Below, piece after piece: positions 13,410-14,282 of a stretch of DNA of 14,282 nt. The notes beneath the pieces were generated by a model. It was not told where the DNA came from. It saw only the letters and a program-made list of their open reading frames with translations, and ran no database searches. The position numbers were made by a program, and so were the translations under genes. Within the stretch, counting starts at the first letter, position 1; the number at the start of each line of letters is the position of its first letter. This DNA comes from Oscillospiraceae bacterium (lineage in GTDB: Bacteria; Bacillota; Clostridia; Oscillospirales; Ruminococcaceae), in the NCBI GenBank assembly GCA_900768735.1, contig CAAGDZ010000444.1, positions 1 to 14,282 on the forward strand, given 5' to 3'.

Positions 13410-14237
13410 ATGAGTGAATGTACACACGACTGCTCAACCTGCTCGCAGAGCTGTTCTGACCGGACACAGCCGCAGAGCTTTCTCGAAAAGCCGCATGAGC
13501 TGTCACACATCAAAAAAGTAATCGGCGTTGTCAGCGGAAAGGGCGGCGTGGGAAAATCCATGGTCACCTCGCTTCTCGCCGTAGCCATGCAGAGAAAGGG
13601 TTATCAGACCGCCGTGCTTGACGCGGATATAACAGGTCCGTCTATCCCGAAAGCATTCGGTCTTAAACAAAAGGCTATGGGTGACAACAACGGTATCTAT
13701 CCGGTAAAGACAAACACCGGGATAGAAGTAATGTCGGTAAACCTGCTGCTGCCTGACGAGACCGACCCTGTCGTATGGCGCGGTCCTGTCATAGCCAACA
13801 CGGTAAAGCAGTTCTGGACGGACGTAATTTGGAACGATGTGGATTATATGTTCGTGGATATGCCGCCCGGAACCGGAGATGTGCCGCTGACGGTTTTCCA
13901 GTCGCTCCCCGTTGACGGTATTATCGTGGTTACTTCTCCGCAGGAGCTGGTATCGATGATTGTCGGCAAGGCGGTAAAGATGGCGGAGATGATGGATATT
14001 TCAGTGCTCGGTATCGTGGAGAATATGTCGTATTTTGAGTGCCCCGACTGCAAGGGCAGGCACAGCGTTTTCGGCGAGAGCCATATCGACGAGGTTGCCG
14101 CTAAGTACGGCATAAAGAATATCGCAAAAATGCCGATAAACCCCAAGCTTTCCGCAGGCTGCGACAAGGGTCTTATTGAGCTTTACGACGGAGACTGGCT
14201 TGACGGCATGACGGATATGCTGGAAAAGCTGGATTAA
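13410..14237 (+). CDS. mrp: Mrp/NBP35-family iron-sulfur cluster carrier ATPase
   Basis: This family (ApbC/Mrp/NBP35) carries Fe-S clusters to target apoproteins in the cytoplasm as an ATP-binding homodimer. The 275-residue protein starts with a Cys-rich segment, Cys4, Cys8, Cys11 and Cys15 (CX3CX2CX3C), which could hold a cluster. The deviant Walker A is SGKGGVGKS (42-50), DADITGPSIP (71-80) corresponds to the switch region, and VDMPPGTGD (149-157) to Walker B. The family's bridging CxxC is Cys211-Cys214 (CPDC). A C-terminal or N-terminal MIP18/DUF59 domain, present in some Mrp proteins, is absent. The ribosome binding site AAAGGAG (13396-13402) lies 7 bases before the ATG. The gene has its own promoter and runs opposite to the hydrolase-nadE unit. 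The symbol mrp (apbC) follows family usage. Confidence 0.94.
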   Translation: MSECTHDCSTCSQSCSDRTQPQSFLEKPHELSHIKKVIGVVSGKGGVGKSMVTSLLAVAMQRKGYQTAVLDADITGPSIPKAFGLKQKAMGDNNGIYPVKTNTGIEVMSVNLLLPDETDPVVWRGPVIANTVKQFWTDVIWNDVDYMFVDMPPGTGDVPLTVFQSLPVDGIIVVTSPQELVSMIVGKAVKMAEMMDISVLGIVENMSYFECPDCKGRHSVFGESHIDEVAAKYGIKNIAKMPINPKLSAGCDKGLIELYDGDWLDGMTDMLEKLD

Positions 14238-14243
14238 GAATTA

Positions 14244-14282
14244 AGGCAACACCGACAATTAACGGCTAACGCCTTTGCCGTA
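14244..14282. repeat. Partial palindromic repeat cut by the contig end
   Basis: After the mrp stop the sequence GGCAACACCG (14245-14254) leads into ACGGC-N10-GCCGT (14262-14266 with 14277-14281), which contains a nested GGC-TAAC-GCC. The layout resembles the first half of a larger palindrome whose other half, expected to contain CGGTGTTGCC, would lie beyond the end. Short-read contigs often break in dispersed repeats. It may instead be the truncated terminator of mrp. Confidence 0.4.

Noticed and set aside
1..14282. tRNA or rRNA genes
   Set aside because: I saw no cloverleaf with a GTTCRA-type T arm and no rRNA signature in any intergenic region.

Overview
The window reads as a metagenome-assembled or draft-assembly contig from a spore-forming, low-GC-lineage Firmicute, most likely a gut clostridium of the Oscillospiraceae/Ruminococcus type. 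This rests on the gene set (rapZ-whiA-dnaE-pfkA, spoIIR, a Cys-rich Mrp), the strong AGGAGG-type ribosome binding sites, TTGACA/TATAAT promoters and a tetrahydrofolate riboswitch ahead of folT. The first 20 bases are not genomic: they match the 3' end of an Illumina sequencing adapter, so the contig really begins at base 21, inside rapZ.

Layout. 21-4689 (+): the 3' end of rapZ, then whiA and dnaE, closely packed and presumably one transcript. 4713-6543 (+): a sigma-A promoter, pfkA (ATP-dependent 6-phosphofructokinase with an altered effector site) and an unknown lipoprotein. 6544-8269 (+): a THF riboswitch leader, the folate ECF transporter S component folT and, 25 bases on, proC. 8271-8819: a 549-base gene-free block bounded by long inverted repeats and holding diverged tandem repeats and a perfect 21-bp hairpin. 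A strong terminator follows at 8825-8865. 8886-9416 (+): a promoter and a small lipoprotein gene, ending in a terminator shared with the converging minus-strand genes. 13224-9525 (-): an alpha/beta hydrolase, nadE and spoIIR, probably an operon. 13265-13329: back-to-back promoters with a dyad between them, the rightward one driving mrp (13410-14237). The contig ends inside a partial palindrome.

How the genes fit together. Most are core genes: envelope and developmental regulation (rapZ, whiA), replication (dnaE), glycolysis (pfkA), folate uptake (folT), proline synthesis (proC), NAD synthesis (nadE), Fe-S cluster handling (mrp) and forespore-to-mother-cell signalling (spoIIR). The riboswitch lets tetrahydrofolate control folT and, since no terminator separates them, perhaps proC.

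The best candidate for something undescribed is the 549-base block after proC. It starts one base after the proC stop and ends just before what looks like the operon's terminator. Its arms pair over 17 perfect bases, and each arm carries its own small hairpin in which one base pair has changed on both sides. It is either a non-autonomous mobile element (MITE-like) or a large structured RNA; sequence alone cannot decide. All alignments and foldings were done by eye.
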